Shown: piece by piece, positions 20,722 through 30,292 of the stretch
Position numbering within the stretch: position 1 is the stretch's first letter
Layout of the letters: each line of letters begins with the position of its first letter
Origin: Ignavibacteriales bacterium
Lineage (GTDB): Bacteria; Bacteroidota; Ignavibacteria; Ignavibacteriales; Ignavibacteriaceae
Direction of reading: 5' to 3'
Assembly (NCBI GenBank): GCA_016714125.1
Contig: JADJNX010000007.1
Span: forward strand, 124,001 to 188,000
Length of the DNA stretch: 64,000 nucleotides
Notes under the pieces: generated by a model
Database searches by the model: none
Seen by the model: the letters and a program-made list of their open reading frames with translations, nothing else
Told to the model about the DNA's origin: nothing
Translations under genes and position numbers: made by a program

Positions 20722-21831
20722 ATGCAATTTACCATAAACAGTATAGCTTTCGACAAGCTGATAACAAAAGTACTCCCGGCTGTACCGCTGCGGACACCAA
20801 TGCCCATCCTCGAGAACATTCTGGTTGAATTTGGCGACGGTGAATTAACCCTTACTGCCAACGATCATGAAGTTGCGATTAGTGTAAAAGACCTCGTTAC
20901 CTGCGATGGTTCTGCAAGATTTATTGTAAAAGGAAAACTTCTGAGTGATTTTGTTAAATCACTGGGAGATACACAGATTCGTGTTGTTATTGAAGAGCAA
21001 AGAATTGTAATGAAAACTGATGTTGGTCACTACAATTTTAACTATGCTTCCCCCGAAAACTTCCCCGGATTCAGCAGAATTGCCACTGATAAAACTCTTG
21101 AAGTGGATGCAAAACTCCTTAAAAAAGCGTTACAATCAGCAGTTTTTGCCGTAAGCAAAGACTCTGCAAGAGTTGCGATGACAGGAGTTCTCATCGACAT
21201 GAAAGAAGATGGTACCCATTTTGTTGCCACCGATGCTCACAAACTTGTTAAATTTTCAGCCACGGCATTAAAACATGATGAACCGATGGCAATTGTTATG
21301 CCCGGTAAAACAGTGAACATCCTCACAAAACTTCTTGAAGATGGAACGGTTACTCTCAGTTATTCAACAAGCGGAATGCTTATTGAAACCGGTAGTGCAA
21401 AACTTGTTTCCCGTCTGATCGAACATAAATTTCCTGAATACAGCGCGGTAATTCCCCTGGACAGTCCAAACAAACTAACAATCAGCAAAGCACCATTTGC
21501 TTCTGCAACCAGAAGAATGCTTTTGTTAAGCAATAAAAATTTCCAATTGGTAAAAGTTACCCTTGATAAAGAAGAAATTTTGCTTAATACCGAGGATCAG
21601 GAAAGTGGATCCAAGGCTGATGAATCAGTTCCGGCTAATTACATCGGAGAAAAATTTACAATAGGGTTCAAAACAGAGTCACTGCTTGATTTGTTGAACA
21701 ACATTAACTGTGATGATATGGTAGTTGAATTGGTTTCACCTGCAAAAGCAGCTATTTTTAAACCGCTTAAACAGGATGAAAATGAGGACCTTTTAATGCT
21801 CCTCATGCCAACACGCTTAAATACTTTATGA
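20722..21831 (+). CDS. dnaN: DNA polymerase III subunit beta (sliding clamp)
   Basis: A 369-residue beta clamp with three repeated clamp domains and no interruption. Recognisable segments are MPILENILVEF in domain 1, FAVSKDSARVAMTGVLIDMK and ATDAHKLVKFS in domain 2, and the hydrophobic-pocket C-terminus LLMLLMPTRLNTL, where the usual MPMRL is LMPTRL here. It confers processivity on the replicative polymerase. The stop codon overlaps the recF start (ATGA), so the two are translationally coupled. Confidence 0.97.
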   Translation: MQFTINSIAFDKLITKVLPAVPLRTPMPILENILVEFGDGELTLTANDHEVAISVKDLVTCDGSARFIVKGKLLSDFVKSLGDTQIRVVIEEQRIVMKTDVGHYNFNYASPENFPGFSRIATDKTLEVDAKLLKKALQSAVFAVSKDSARVAMTGVLIDMKEDGTHFVATDAHKLVKFSATALKHDEPMAIVMPGKTVNILTKLLEDGTVTLSYSTSGMLIETGSAKLVSRLIEHKFPEYSAVIPLDSPNKLTISKAPFASATRRMLLLSNKNFQLVKVTLDKEEILLNTEDQESGSKADESVPANYIGEKFTIGFKTESLLDLLNNINCDDMVVELVSPAKAAIFKPLKQDENEDLLMLLMPTRLNTL

Positions 21832-22925
21832 TCCTGAGATCTCTTGATCTAAAAAATTTCCGGTTACATTCGACAACACATTTGGATTTCTCCCCAAAAC
21901 TGAATTTTTTGATTGGGGGAAATGGAAGAGGAAAAACAACGGTACTTGAGGCTATTTACCTCATTTGTACCACAAAAAGCTTCAGATCGGCAACGGACCC
22001 GGAGATGTTAAACTTTGGGTCCGGAACCTATGAGATCAGCGCTTCCATTGACAGTTTCACTGATCATAAGATCAGAATATTTTATAGCAGGGAAGAGAGT
22101 AAACGGGTTTATTTTAAAGATGCAAAACCGTTATCACGATCTGCAGATATAATTGGCAAGTTCCCCGTGGTGGTGCTTACACCCGCAGATTTGGAACTTA
22201 CACACGGTTATCCTGCAGACAGAAGAAAATTTGTTGACTCGGTTATTTCACAGTCGAGCGAGGTGTACTTAAGCACACTACTCGATTATAACAGAACACT
22301 TAAACAAAGGTCGTCACTTTTATACAAACTAAAAGACTTCAGGTCGAAAATTTTGTTGGATGAACTGGAAGCCTGGGATGAAAAACTTGTGAATGCAGGC
22401 ACGGTGCTCATTAAAATGAGAAGAAAGTTCATGGATGAATTCAAGGATTATCTCTCCGAATCATACTCTCATATAATCCCGACAAGTCGGGAAGAAATTC
22501 CACACATAGAATATGAATCTTTTGCCGGCGAAGACGATGATACCGCCAAGGTGTTTCATGAGACTATTGTGATTAATAAGGAAAATGAGATAAGAAGAGG
22601 CACTAATCTTGTTGGACCCCATAAAGATGATTTTGTTTTTAGAATCAACGGGAATTCACTCAGAACCTACGGTTCACAGGGACAGCATAAATCATTTCAG
22701 GTTGCTCTAAAGTTTGCACAGTTCTTTTACTTAAAAAACATCTTAAAGAACACACCCTTTTTCTTGCTTGATGATGTGTTTGGTGAACTTGATAAAAGCA
22801 GGGCGATTGCAATCAGCGATTATCTAAAAGAAGTGGGACAGGCGTTTATAACGCTTACAGATTTTTCGAATTATGAATTCTTGAAAAAGGATGAGAACGA
22901 CTCAACCATTTTCATTAACCCTTAA
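21828..22925 (+). CDS. recF: DNA replication and repair protein RecF
   Basis: RecF is an SMC-like ABC ATPase that loads RecA at gaps with RecO and RecR. The 365-residue product shows Walker A GGNGRGKTTVLEAIY near residue 28-42, a GPHKDDF segment, the ABC-type signature GSQGQHKSFQVALKFAQ and Walker B FFLLDDVFGELD near 310. Start and length fit the family. It overlaps dnaN by 4 bases in the conserved dnaA-dnaN-recF-gyrB order, here with four unrelated genes between dnaA and dnaN. Confidence 0.96.
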   Translation: MILRSLDLKNFRLHSTTHLDFSPKLNFLIGGNGRGKTTVLEAIYLICTTKSFRSATDPEMLNFGSGTYEISASIDSFTDHKIRIFYSREESKRVYFKDAKPLSRSADIIGKFPVVVLTPADLELTHGYPADRRKFVDSVISQSSEVYLSTLLDYNRTLKQRSSLLYKLKDFRSKILLDELEAWDEKLVNAGTVLIKMRRKFMDEFKDYLSESYSHIIPTSREEIPHIEYESFAGEDDDTAKVFHETIVINKENEIRRGTNLVGPHKDDFVFRINGNSLRTYGSQGQHKSFQVALKFAQFFYLKNILKNTPFFLLDDVFGELDKSRAIAISDYLKEVGQAFITLTDFSNYEFLKKDENDSTIFINP

Positions 22926-22982
22926 AATTGTAATAACTAAAAGTTAAAGAGACTTTTTTTAACTTTTTTGGTTGATTAAAAC

Positions 22983-23273
22983 ATGGCAAAAAAGATTGTT
23001 ATCTCAGTTGGCGAAGTGATCAAAAACGACCCTGCTTTTCGAAGAGTAAGGGAAGTGTTTGAAAAAGAGGAGGTATATGAAGAATTTTTTCTCATTTTCC
23101 CCGAACTTGCCGGCCATGTATTACCTGAAAAATATGAGAATGGAATATTAAAAATTAAAGTTGATAACCCTTCCCTGAAAAACGATCTAAAGTTTAATGA
23201 AGAGTTATTGATCAATAAAATGAATACACACTTTAAGTGTGAAAGAATAAAACAAATAAAGTTTTCACGATAA
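22983..23273 (+). CDS. DUF721 / DciA-like protein
   Basis: A 96-residue protein matching the DUF721 family, whose members include DciA, the ancestral loader or operator of the DnaB helicase. Visible family features are an N-terminal helical part and the KH-like half (HVLPEKYENGILKIKVDNPS, then LKNDLKFNEELLINKMNTHF). The position between recF and gyrB is where many Bacteroidota encode this gene. The helicase-loading role is inferred from family and context. Confidence 0.82.
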   Translation: MAKKIVISVGEVIKNDPAFRRVREVFEKEEVYEEFFLIFPELAGHVLPEKYENGILKIKVDNPSLKNDLKFNEELLINKMNTHFKCERIKQIKFSR

Positions 23274-23294
23274 AAACGGAAAAAAACAGTAAAA

Positions 23295-25197
23295 ATGAGT
23301 GAACAAAATGGTATTCCTAACGGAAATGGGAATGATTACAGCGCTTCAAGCATAAATGTCTTAAAAGGCCTTGAAGCAGTAAGAAAACGCCCCGCAATGT
23401 ACATCGGTGATGTGGGAGCCAGGGGTCTTCATCACTTGATTAATGAAGTGGTTGACAACAGTATTGATGAGGCGCTTGCCGGACATTGTGATACAATAAG
23501 TGTCACAATTAATCAGGACAATAGTGTAACCGTTGAAGACAACGGCCGTGGTATTCCTGTTGATATCCATGAAGAAGAGCAGAAATCAGCTCTTGAAGTG
23601 GTTATGACAGTGCTACATGCCGGTGGTAAATTTGATAAAAACTCTTATAAAGTTTCAGGTGGTCTTCACGGAGTGGGTGTTTCAGTTGTGAATGCTCTCT
23701 CTGAATGGTTGAGGGTTGAAGTAAAAAGAGATAAAAAAATCTACTTCATGGAATTTAAAAGGGGTGATATGACAACCCCGCTTAAAGTGATTGGTAAGTT
23801 GAAAGAAAATGTCACCGGAACAAAAGTTACTTTTATGCCCGATGATGAAATATTTAAAACCATCAACTTTAAGTATGATACCGTAACAGCAAGAATGAGA
23901 GAGCTCGCTTACCTTAATAAAAATGTAAGTATAGCTTGTAAAGATACCCGTGAGGGGAGTGAGGAAGAGGATCTTTTTCACTTTAAAGGTGGTCTTGTTG
24001 AGTTTGTTGCCTATATGGACGGGTCAAGAAAACCTCTTCACAAAACAATTTATATCGAGGGTGAAAGAGAAAACACTCCGGTTGAAGTTGCTTTCCATTA
24101 TAACGAAGAATTCTCTGAAAACATCTTCTCTTATGTGAATAATATCAATACCCATGAAGGTGGAACCCATCTCGTCGGTTTTAAAGCCGCTCTTACAAGA
24201 ACGCTCAATTCTTACGCTGCAAAAAACAATCTATTAAAAAACACAAAGATTACACTTTCGGGAGATGATTTCCGTGAGGGACTTACTGCTATAATCTCAG
24301 TTAAGGTTATGGAGCCCCAGTTTGAAGGGCAGACAAAAACCAAACTTGGTAACAGTGAAACCAAATCGGCTGTTGAAACTCTTGTAAATGAAAAACTTGC
24401 CGAATTCCTGGAAGAAAATCCGGGTGTGGGTAAAAAAATTGTTGAAAAAAGTCTCAGGGCAGCGGAAGCAAGAGAAGCAGCCAGAAAAGCTCGCGATCTC
24501 GCCAGAAGAAAAAATGCTCTCGACAGCTTTGATCTTCCCGGTAAACTTGCCGATTGTTCCATCACCGACCCGGAACACTGCGAAGTGTATATCGTCGAGG
24601 GTGACTCGGCGGGTGGTTCTGCCAAACAGGGACGCGATAGAAGATTCCAGGCTATTCTTCCTCTTAAAGGTAAAATCCTTAATGTGGAAAAAGCGAAACT
24701 GCACAAAATCCTTGAAAACAATGAAATTCAGGCGATTATTGCTGCGATGGGATGTGGTATCGATACCGAATTTGACGTCACAAAACTCAGATATGGTAAA
24801 CTTATCCTCATGACTGATGCGGATGTTGATGGAAGTGAAAAAGGGAAAAGAAGAGTTTTATGCTTTTGATGAAAAAGAAAGAGATGAAATTCTTAAAAGA
24901 CTCAGGGCAAATCAGCGAAAAGCAACTTCGACTGAAACTGATGGAACTGAAGAATATGATGATGAAGGAAACATTAAAGGTGTTGTGATCTCCCGCTACA
25001 AAGGTTTGGGTGAAATGAATCCACTTCAGCTTTGGGAAACCACAATGAATCCTGAAACCAGAACCATTCTGCAAGTGAACCTCGAGTCAACGGCTGAAGC
25101 CAACAGACTTTTTGAGGTGTTGATGGGCGACGATGTTGAACCAAGAAGGTTATTCATCGAGAAAAACGCCAAATATGTACGAAATTTAGATATATAA
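23295..25197 (+). CDS. gyrB: DNA gyrase subunit B (internal deletion and frameshift)
   Basis: GyrB is the ATPase and TOPRIM subunit of gyrase. The N-terminal GHKL ATPase (RKRPAMYIGDVGARGLHH; EVVDNSIDEALAGHC; GGLHGVGVSVVNALS), the transducer domain and the first TOPRIM part (EGDSAGGSAKQGRDR) are intact to TDADVDGS at about 24834. The sequence then jumps straight to VKKGKEEFYAFDEK in another frame. In the family these points are separated by about 32 residues (HIRTLLLTFFYRQMPE onward), so roughly 95-101 bases are missing and the product would be truncated after RRVLCF at 24869. The C-terminus (SRYKGLGEMNPLQLWETTMN; ARRL-type tail) is intact to 25197. An essential gene next to an intact gyrA is unlikely to be dead, so this is probably an assembly loss. 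Confidence 0.94.
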
Positions 25198-25215
25198 AGA
25201 AGAGATTAAATCAAT

Positions 25216-27687
25216 ATGTCAAATATGTTTGATAAAATCATTCCCGTCTCACTTGAAGAAGAGTTAAAATCTTCTTACATCGATTATTCGATGTCGGTAA
25301 TTGTCTCAAGAGCATTACCGGATGTGCGTGATGGATTGAAACCTGTACACAGAAGAGTATTGTTTGGAATGCATGATCTGGGGAATTATTACAACAGACC
25401 ATTTAAGAAATCCGCAAGAATTGTGGGTGAAGTTCTTGGAAAGTATCATCCACACGGCGATTCTTCGGTTTACGATGCAATGGTGAGAATGGTACAGGAG
25501 TTTTCACTCCGATATCCCCTCATAATGGGTCAGGGTAACTTTGGTTCTGTGGATGGTGATTCCGCTGCGGCAATGAGATATACAGAGGCAAGACTTGCCA
25601 GGATATCTGAAGAAATGCTTCGTGATCTCGATAAAAACACAGTTAACTTTATTCCCAACTTTGATGATTCACTCCAGGAACCAGCGGTTCTTCCGGCCTA
25701 TCTTCCTAACCTCCTGATCAATGGATCAAGCGGTATCGCTGTAGGTATGGCAACCAACATTCCACCTCATAACATCACTGAAACCATCAACGGGATTGTT
25801 GCCCTTATTGATGATCCTTCAATTGATATTGACGGATTGATGAAATATGTAACCGCACCCGATTTCCCGACCGGTGGAATTATCTACGGTTATTCGGAAG
25901 TGAAAAGTGCCTACCACACAGGAAGAGGCAAACTGATTGTTCGCGCAAAAGTGAACACCGAAACTCAGAAAAACGGCAGAATCCACATTATTGTTACCGA
26001 ACTTCCTTATCAGGTGAATAAATCAACTCTGATGGAAAGAATTGCGCAACAGGTAAAAGATGGAAAACTGCTTCACATATCAAACTTAAGAGATGAATCT
26101 GATAGAGACGGTATGCGTGTTGTTATCGAACTGAAAAAAGATGCACAGCCCGCTGTCGTTCTTAATCAGCTTTACAAACACACACAGATGCAGGTAACTT
26201 TTGGTGTTATCATGCTGGCTCTTGTTAACGGCGCTCCCAAGGTTCTTAACCTTAAAGAGATGATGCACTACTTCCTTCTTCACAGAATGGATGTCTTGAT
26301 TCGCAGAACCCGTTTTGAACTTGATGCAGCGGAACGCAGAGCCCACATTCTTGAAGGTTACATCATTGCTCTCGATAATATCGATGAGGTTATTGCTGTA
26401 ATTAAGGCTTCAAAAGATACCGAAACCGCCCGTAAAAATTTAATGGAGCGGTTTAAACTCTCCGAGATTCAGGCAAAAGCAATCCTCGATATGAGATTAC
26501 AACGCCTAACAGGTCTCGAGAGGAAAAAGATTGAAAATGAGTATAAAGAACTCATTAAATTGATCGAAAAATTAAGAGGCATCCTCGAAAGTGAAGAGAA
26601 GAGAAACCTGATTATCAAAGAGGAACTCATCGCACTTCGTGATAAATTTGGCGACGAAAGACGCACCGAAATTATCTACGATTATGAAAACTTTTCACTC
26701 GAAGATATGATAGCTGAAGAAGATGTGGTTGTTACCATCTCTCACAGAGGCTTCATTAAAAGATTCCCTGCAAGTGGATACAGAAAACAGAAACGCGGTG
26801 GAAGAGGTGTAACAGGAGCCGGAACAAAAGAAGGCGATTTTGTCGAAACGATGTTTGTAGCTTCAACTCACCACTACATTATGTTCTTTACCGATAAAGG
26901 ACGGTGTTACTGGCTGAAGGTTCATGAAGTGCCGGATGTTGGAAGATCAGCTCTTGGTCGATCGATTCTTAACCTGATTGAAAAAACTCCTGATGAACAG
27001 ATAACAGCTTATGTAACTGTGAAAGAGTTTAAAGACGATCAGTACCTGATTATGGCAACCAGAAATGGTATAATTAAGAAAACCGTTCTTTCTGCATACG
27101 GAAATGTAAGACGCGGTGGAATTATTGCTCTAAATCTGAATGATGGCGACTCCTTAATAAGTGCAAAACTTTGTGAAACCACTGATAACATTATTATTGG
27201 TACGCACGACGGCATTGCAATCAGATTTGACGAAAGCGCTGTTCGCGACATGGGTAGAGCTGCCACAGGTGTTATCGGTATCAGACTTGAAAAAGGTGAT
27301 TTTGTAATCGGTTCACTGGTGATCAAACGGACAAGCACCGTAATGGTCGTCACCGACAAAGGTTACGGAAAACGGTCAGATGTTAATGATTACCGCATCA
27401 CCAATCGTGGTGGAAAAGGTATCATTACCGTTAAAACCACCGAAAAAACAGGAAAATTGATGTCGATCATGGAACTCAACGATAACGATGAACTTATCTG
27501 TATCACATCAGGTGGAATGGTCATTAAAATGGCTGCCAAAGATATCCGCACAATGGGTAGAAATACACAGGGTGTAAGGATTATCAACCTGAAGGATCAT
27601 GATTCCATCACCGATATCGCCAAAGTTGTTCCCGACGATGATGATACTGCAGTTGAAAACGGAGATGTTGAGGAAACACTTCTTTAA
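25216..27687 (+). CDS. gyrA: DNA gyrase subunit A
   Basis: GyrA breaks and rejoins the gate DNA segment of gyrase. The 823-residue product is uninterrupted. The quinolone-resistance region reads HPHGDSSVYDAMVRM, with Ser and Asp at the positions equivalent to E. coli 83 and 87 (wild-type like). The active-site tyrosine lies in AAAMRYTEARL. The C-terminal beta-pinwheel starts near residue 515 and carries a GyrA box variant (QKRGGRG), with further blade repeats such as RGGIIALNL and NRGGKGIITVK. It lies 18 bases downstream of gyrB. Confidence 0.97.
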   Translation: MSNMFDKIIPVSLEEELKSSYIDYSMSVIVSRALPDVRDGLKPVHRRVLFGMHDLGNYYNRPFKKSARIVGEVLGKYHPHGDSSVYDAMVRMVQEFSLRYPLIMGQGNFGSVDGDSAAAMRYTEARLARISEEMLRDLDKNTVNFIPNFDDSLQEPAVLPAYLPNLLINGSSGIAVGMATNIPPHNITETINGIVALIDDPSIDIDGLMKYVTAPDFPTGGIIYGYSEVKSAYHTGRGKLIVRAKVNTETQKNGRIHIIVTELPYQVNKSTLMERIAQQVKDGKLLHISNLRDESDRDGMRVVIELKKDAQPAVVLNQLYKHTQMQVTFGVIMLALVNGAPKVLNLKEMMHYFLLHRMDVLIRRTRFELDAAERRAHILEGYIIALDNIDEVIAVIKASKDTETARKNLMERFKLSEIQAKAILDMRLQRLTGLERKKIENEYKELIKLIEKLRGILESEEKRNLIIKEELIALRDKFGDERRTEIIYDYENFSLEDMIAEEDVVVTISHRGFIKRFPASGYRKQKRGGRGVTGAGTKEGDFVETMFVASTHHYIMFFTDKGRCYWLKVHEVPDVGRSALGRSILNLIEKTPDEQITAYVTVKEFKDDQYLIMATRNGIIKKTVLSAYGNVRRGGIIALNLNDGDSLISAKLCETTDNIIIGTHDGIAIRFDESAVRDMGRAATGVIGIRLEKGDFVIGSLVIKRTSTVMVVTDKGYGKRSDVNDYRITNRGGKGIITVKTTEKTGKLMSIMELNDNDELICITSGGMVIKMAAKDIRTMGRNTQGVRIINLKDHDSITDIAKVVPDDDDTAVENGDVEETLL

Positions 27688-27704
27688 TGCAGTAATGCAA
27701 TAAT
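27685..27704 (+). repeat. 20-bp repeat starting on the gyrA stop codon
   Basis: TAATGCAGTAATGCAATAAT begins exactly on the TAA stop of gyrA. The identical 20-mer starts on the stop codon of the subtilase gene at 57300. Confidence 0.8.
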
Positions 27705-27723
27705 ATTTTATTGTCAATAATTT

Positions 27724-27757
27724 AGCCGTCTTACAGAAATGTGGGGCGGCTTTTTTT
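27724..27757 (+). terminator. rho-independent terminator after gyrA
   Basis: An 11-bp stem (GCCGTCTTACA with TGTGGGGCGGC, including G-T pairs) closes a GAAA tetraloop and is followed by seven Ts. It sits between gyrA and a convergent gene. Confidence 0.85.
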
Positions 27758-28247
27758 AGTCTCCCACCTTGTTTTTTAAGAAAAGTGGAAACAGCCACCA
27801 GATAATAAGAATTATAACCCCCACAAAAGTGGAGATTAAGATACTGGTGACTGTATCAAGCACCTGCCACACCACCAACTGCGTGACGAGAACCAAAGCG
27901 AATGATAAAAACAGAAGTCCAATTAATATCATTCGAGTGGCAAACAACTTAAAAGTCATTCTGTGAATCAGCGGCTGGATAAGGCGATGATGTGCAGCCG
28001 GTGCACTAAAAAACACCATACTGCATATTGAGCAGAGGAAGGTTGCTGTAAAAACCCACTTTTCAAAAGGATGTATTTTCCCAAAACTTTGGTTGAAAGG
28101 GAGTACAACAAGAAAAGCGGTAAGAACCTGGGCTCCCTGCAATAAAATACGCAACTCCTGAAGCATGTCGTTTAAACTTCTGCCCTCGGGACTCTCCAAC
28201 TCTTCTTTGGTGGGATCAATATTTGTTTTAAGTTCTGTGTCGCTCAT
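27756..28247 (-). CDS. DUF6328-like membrane protein
   Basis: A 163-residue protein with a charged N-terminal segment, then LQELRILLQGAQVLTAFLVV and four hydrophobic segments. FFSAPAAHHRLIQP between the second and third matches my memory of the DUF6328 family (cytoplasmic-membrane proteins of unknown function). The start is taken at the ATG at 28247 (MSDTELKTN), because the 11 extra codons further upstream look unrelated. Nothing in the neighbourhood suggests a role. Confidence 0.7.
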   Translation of the reverse strand: MSDTELKTNIDPTKEELESPEGRSLNDMLQELRILLQGAQVLTAFLVVLPFNQSFGKIHPFEKWVFTATFLCSICSMVFFSAPAAHHRLIQPLIHRMTFKLFATRMILIGLLFLSFALVLVTQLVVWQVLDTVTSILISTFVGVIILIIWWLFPLFLKNKVGD

Positions 28248-28266
28248 GATATATCTTTTTCGCGTG

Positions 28267-28979
28267 TTAAAAACAGGCAATATTTAAACTGAAAGTGGCA
28301 TTAACATTGAATCCGCTAAATCCGCCTTTTGTAGCATCGAGATCGAAGTCAGGTTGGTTTGTAGAGGTGGCTTCGTATAATTTCCTCCAGTCGGGAGTTG
28401 TAATTCCAAATGAATAATACGGTTTAATGGTCAGGAAGCCACCGATCTGGCATTTCCAAAAATTATCATGGCACCAACATTGCCGCCAATCCAGGTATCC
28501 ATCTCAACATTATAACTTTTCCCGTTTCTGTTTACGGTCTCAAAATCGATGGAATTTATTGATAATTCAAAAATGGGACCAAGATATAGCATGTTTTCTC
28601 CCAAAAGAACACCAAAAGTGAAATTATAAAGAGGAAGGGTTGGGGTTTTTTTTGGGTGGGGGGGCGGGGGGGACCAAAAGAAAAAATAAAAAAAAAAAGT
28701 TAGACTTTTGCGGCCCGGTGTGGAGTTTGCCGTTGTCCGGTGTAACCAAACTCAAGCAGCGCCCATCCCGGATTGTAAGTCATTCCCACATCCCTTTGAA
28801 AGGATCGATTTCCTTTGATTGTTGTAGCTTGAGGTGAAGTCATCAAGACCCTTTGAAGAAGGTGACATATATCCATAACCGATACTTAAGTAAGCATTTA
28901 TGTCGGCAAGATCGTCACCCCACTGAGCATTTACGGAGGAACCAATGATTAACACTGAGAACAAAAATATTTTGTTCAT
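28267..28979 (-). pseudogene. disrupted outer-membrane protein, paralogue of the next gene
   Basis: The first 60 or so residues are readable from 28979 (signal peptide MNKIFLFSVLIIGSSVNAQ, then LSIGYGYMSPSSKGLDDF and NNQRKSILSKG). They align by eye with GGGYGFMYANSTGLDMF and NRQKRPILSK of the gene at 29133-29909. The C-terminus is also readable in another frame (KPYYSFGITT, KLYEAT, GGFSGFNVNATFSLNIACF) to a stop at 28267-28269. Between them, 28636-28745 is low-complexity G- and A-run sequence that looks corrupted. The locus is a tandem duplicate whose middle is unreadable here, by bad sequence or true decay. Confidence 0.65.
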
Positions 28980-29132
28980 TTCAAACCTCTATTAGAGTGT
29001 GGAAAATCACTTTGTTAAACAGACGGGTGAAATATAATATTAATTGTGAACAAAATCAGAATTTTTGCTCACAAATTAGAATAACAGCAAAAATTTTCCT
29101 TCCAAAGCAACTTTTATTACAAAATTCCGGGC

Positions 29133-29909
29133 TCAAAAACACGCCATGTTAAGATTTAGGGTGATAGTCATATTAAATCCATTAAAAGCACCTTTGGTGT
29201 CCTCAAAAAATTGTCCCTCCAGTGGTTTTGTATTAGTTGCCTCATAAAGTTTTAACCACTCAGGATCACTCACTGAATAGGAATAATATGGTTTAAAGAC
29301 AAGATAAGCTCCTGATCCTCCCGGATCACCGATAATAAAAAGCCATCCTGTGTTAAATCCGATATAACTGTCCATGTCAAGTCTCTTCAGGCCTCTGCCT
29401 TCTATTTCAGTTTCAAATTTGATGTTTGTGAAAGCCACTTCAATAAAGGGACCTGTGTAAATCGGGTCAAAACCATAAACCAGTGCCCCCATTATGTTTA
29501 TGGAGTGGAGGTCGAGATCAATTTTTCGGTGGGTGATGGAACCGGGAGCGATTTTTGCGGGGTTCCCTTCGGCGATTAGTGTTCCGCTGTGGGTAGAATA
29601 ACCCAACTCAAGAATTAAACCATTCCAAAAGAAACCGGTTGAAAGAGCCAAACCGGAGAAACTCGATTTCTCCATATACTTTGAAAGAATTGGTCTTTTT
29701 TGACGGTTGTATTCATGGATAAACATATCAAGACCTGTGGAGTTGGCATACATAAAACCATATCCGCCGCCAATAAAAAAAGACGGGACACCCTCGGGAT
29801 ACCAATCATCAAAAATTTGGGCTCGTGACAGGTGACCAAGAGATAAAACTAAAAAAAGAAGTAAGATTTTTTTAATGGCTGACCTCAACAATTGTAATTT
29901 CAAAATCAT
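29133..29909 (-). CDS. putative outer-membrane protein (beta-barrel type)
   Basis: A 258-residue exported protein. The signal peptide runs to about residue 31 (ends LSRAQ). The mature part alternates glycine/aromatic strands (SFFIGGGYGFMYANS, GLILELGYSTHSGTL, YLVFKPYYSYSVS) and ends MTITLNLNMACF. I do not recognise a characterised family; an outer-membrane barrel is the best reading. It is a tandem paralogue of the disrupted gene just downstream (28267-28979), sharing motifs near both ends, so the pair arose by duplication. Confidence 0.65.
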   Translation of the reverse strand: MILKLQLLRSAIKKILLLFLVLSLGHLSRAQIFDDWYPEGVPSFFIGGGYGFMYANSTGLDMFIHEYNRQKRPILSKYMEKSSFSGLALSTGFFWNGLILELGYSTHSGTLIAEGNPAKIAPGSITHRKIDLDLHSINIMGALVYGFDPIYTGPFIEVAFTNIKFETEIEGRGLKRLDMDSYIGFNTGWLFIIGDPGGSGAYLVFKPYYSYSVSDPEWLKLYEATNTKPLEGQFFEDTKGAFNGFNMTITLNLNMACF

Positions 29910-30292
29910 TTTGCTTTATAACTGAATCCCGGAAATTGGGATCAAAATCATAAAAAGGGGAACTTTTTATTTGTCTGATCGAAAATATTTTTCAGGTTCC
30001 AACTATTATACAAAAGGAACAAAGAATTTGTTTGCAGAATCGAACATTTTGTGTAATTTAAATCAACAAGTAATTGCTTTTCTTCAATTTATCGGAAGCG
30101 AAATGCTTAGTGAACAAACCGGAATATTTTTCCACTCCGGTTTAGCAAAAATGAAGTATAATCTTGATCGATTATCTTTGTCAGCCCAACTTCTCTCTGT
30201 GAGATTCCCCTCTTTTAATGCCAAATTTCACATCCTGCATCCCCCAGTCAAAAAATCCAACAATCCCAATAATATCTAATAACGGAGGAAGC
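29910..30292. other. 383-bp intergenic region upstream of gdhA
   Basis: There is no convincing gene. A 102-codon open frame here lacks family resemblance and overlaps the gdhA ribosome site. TATCTTTG at 30173-30180 fits the TAnnTTTG -7 consensus and could be the gdhA promoter, leaving a leader of about 105 bases; GGAGGA at 30285-30290 precedes the gdhA ATG. Confidence 0.5.

Noticed and set aside
24212..24721. 169-codon antisense frame within gyrB
   Set aside because: The plus strand is clearly gyrB; the antisense product has no recognisable motif and is a shadow frame.
29971..30279. 102-codon open frame before gdhA
   Set aside because: Overlaps the gdhA ribosome-binding region, has no family resemblance and no ribosome site of its own; treated as intergenic.
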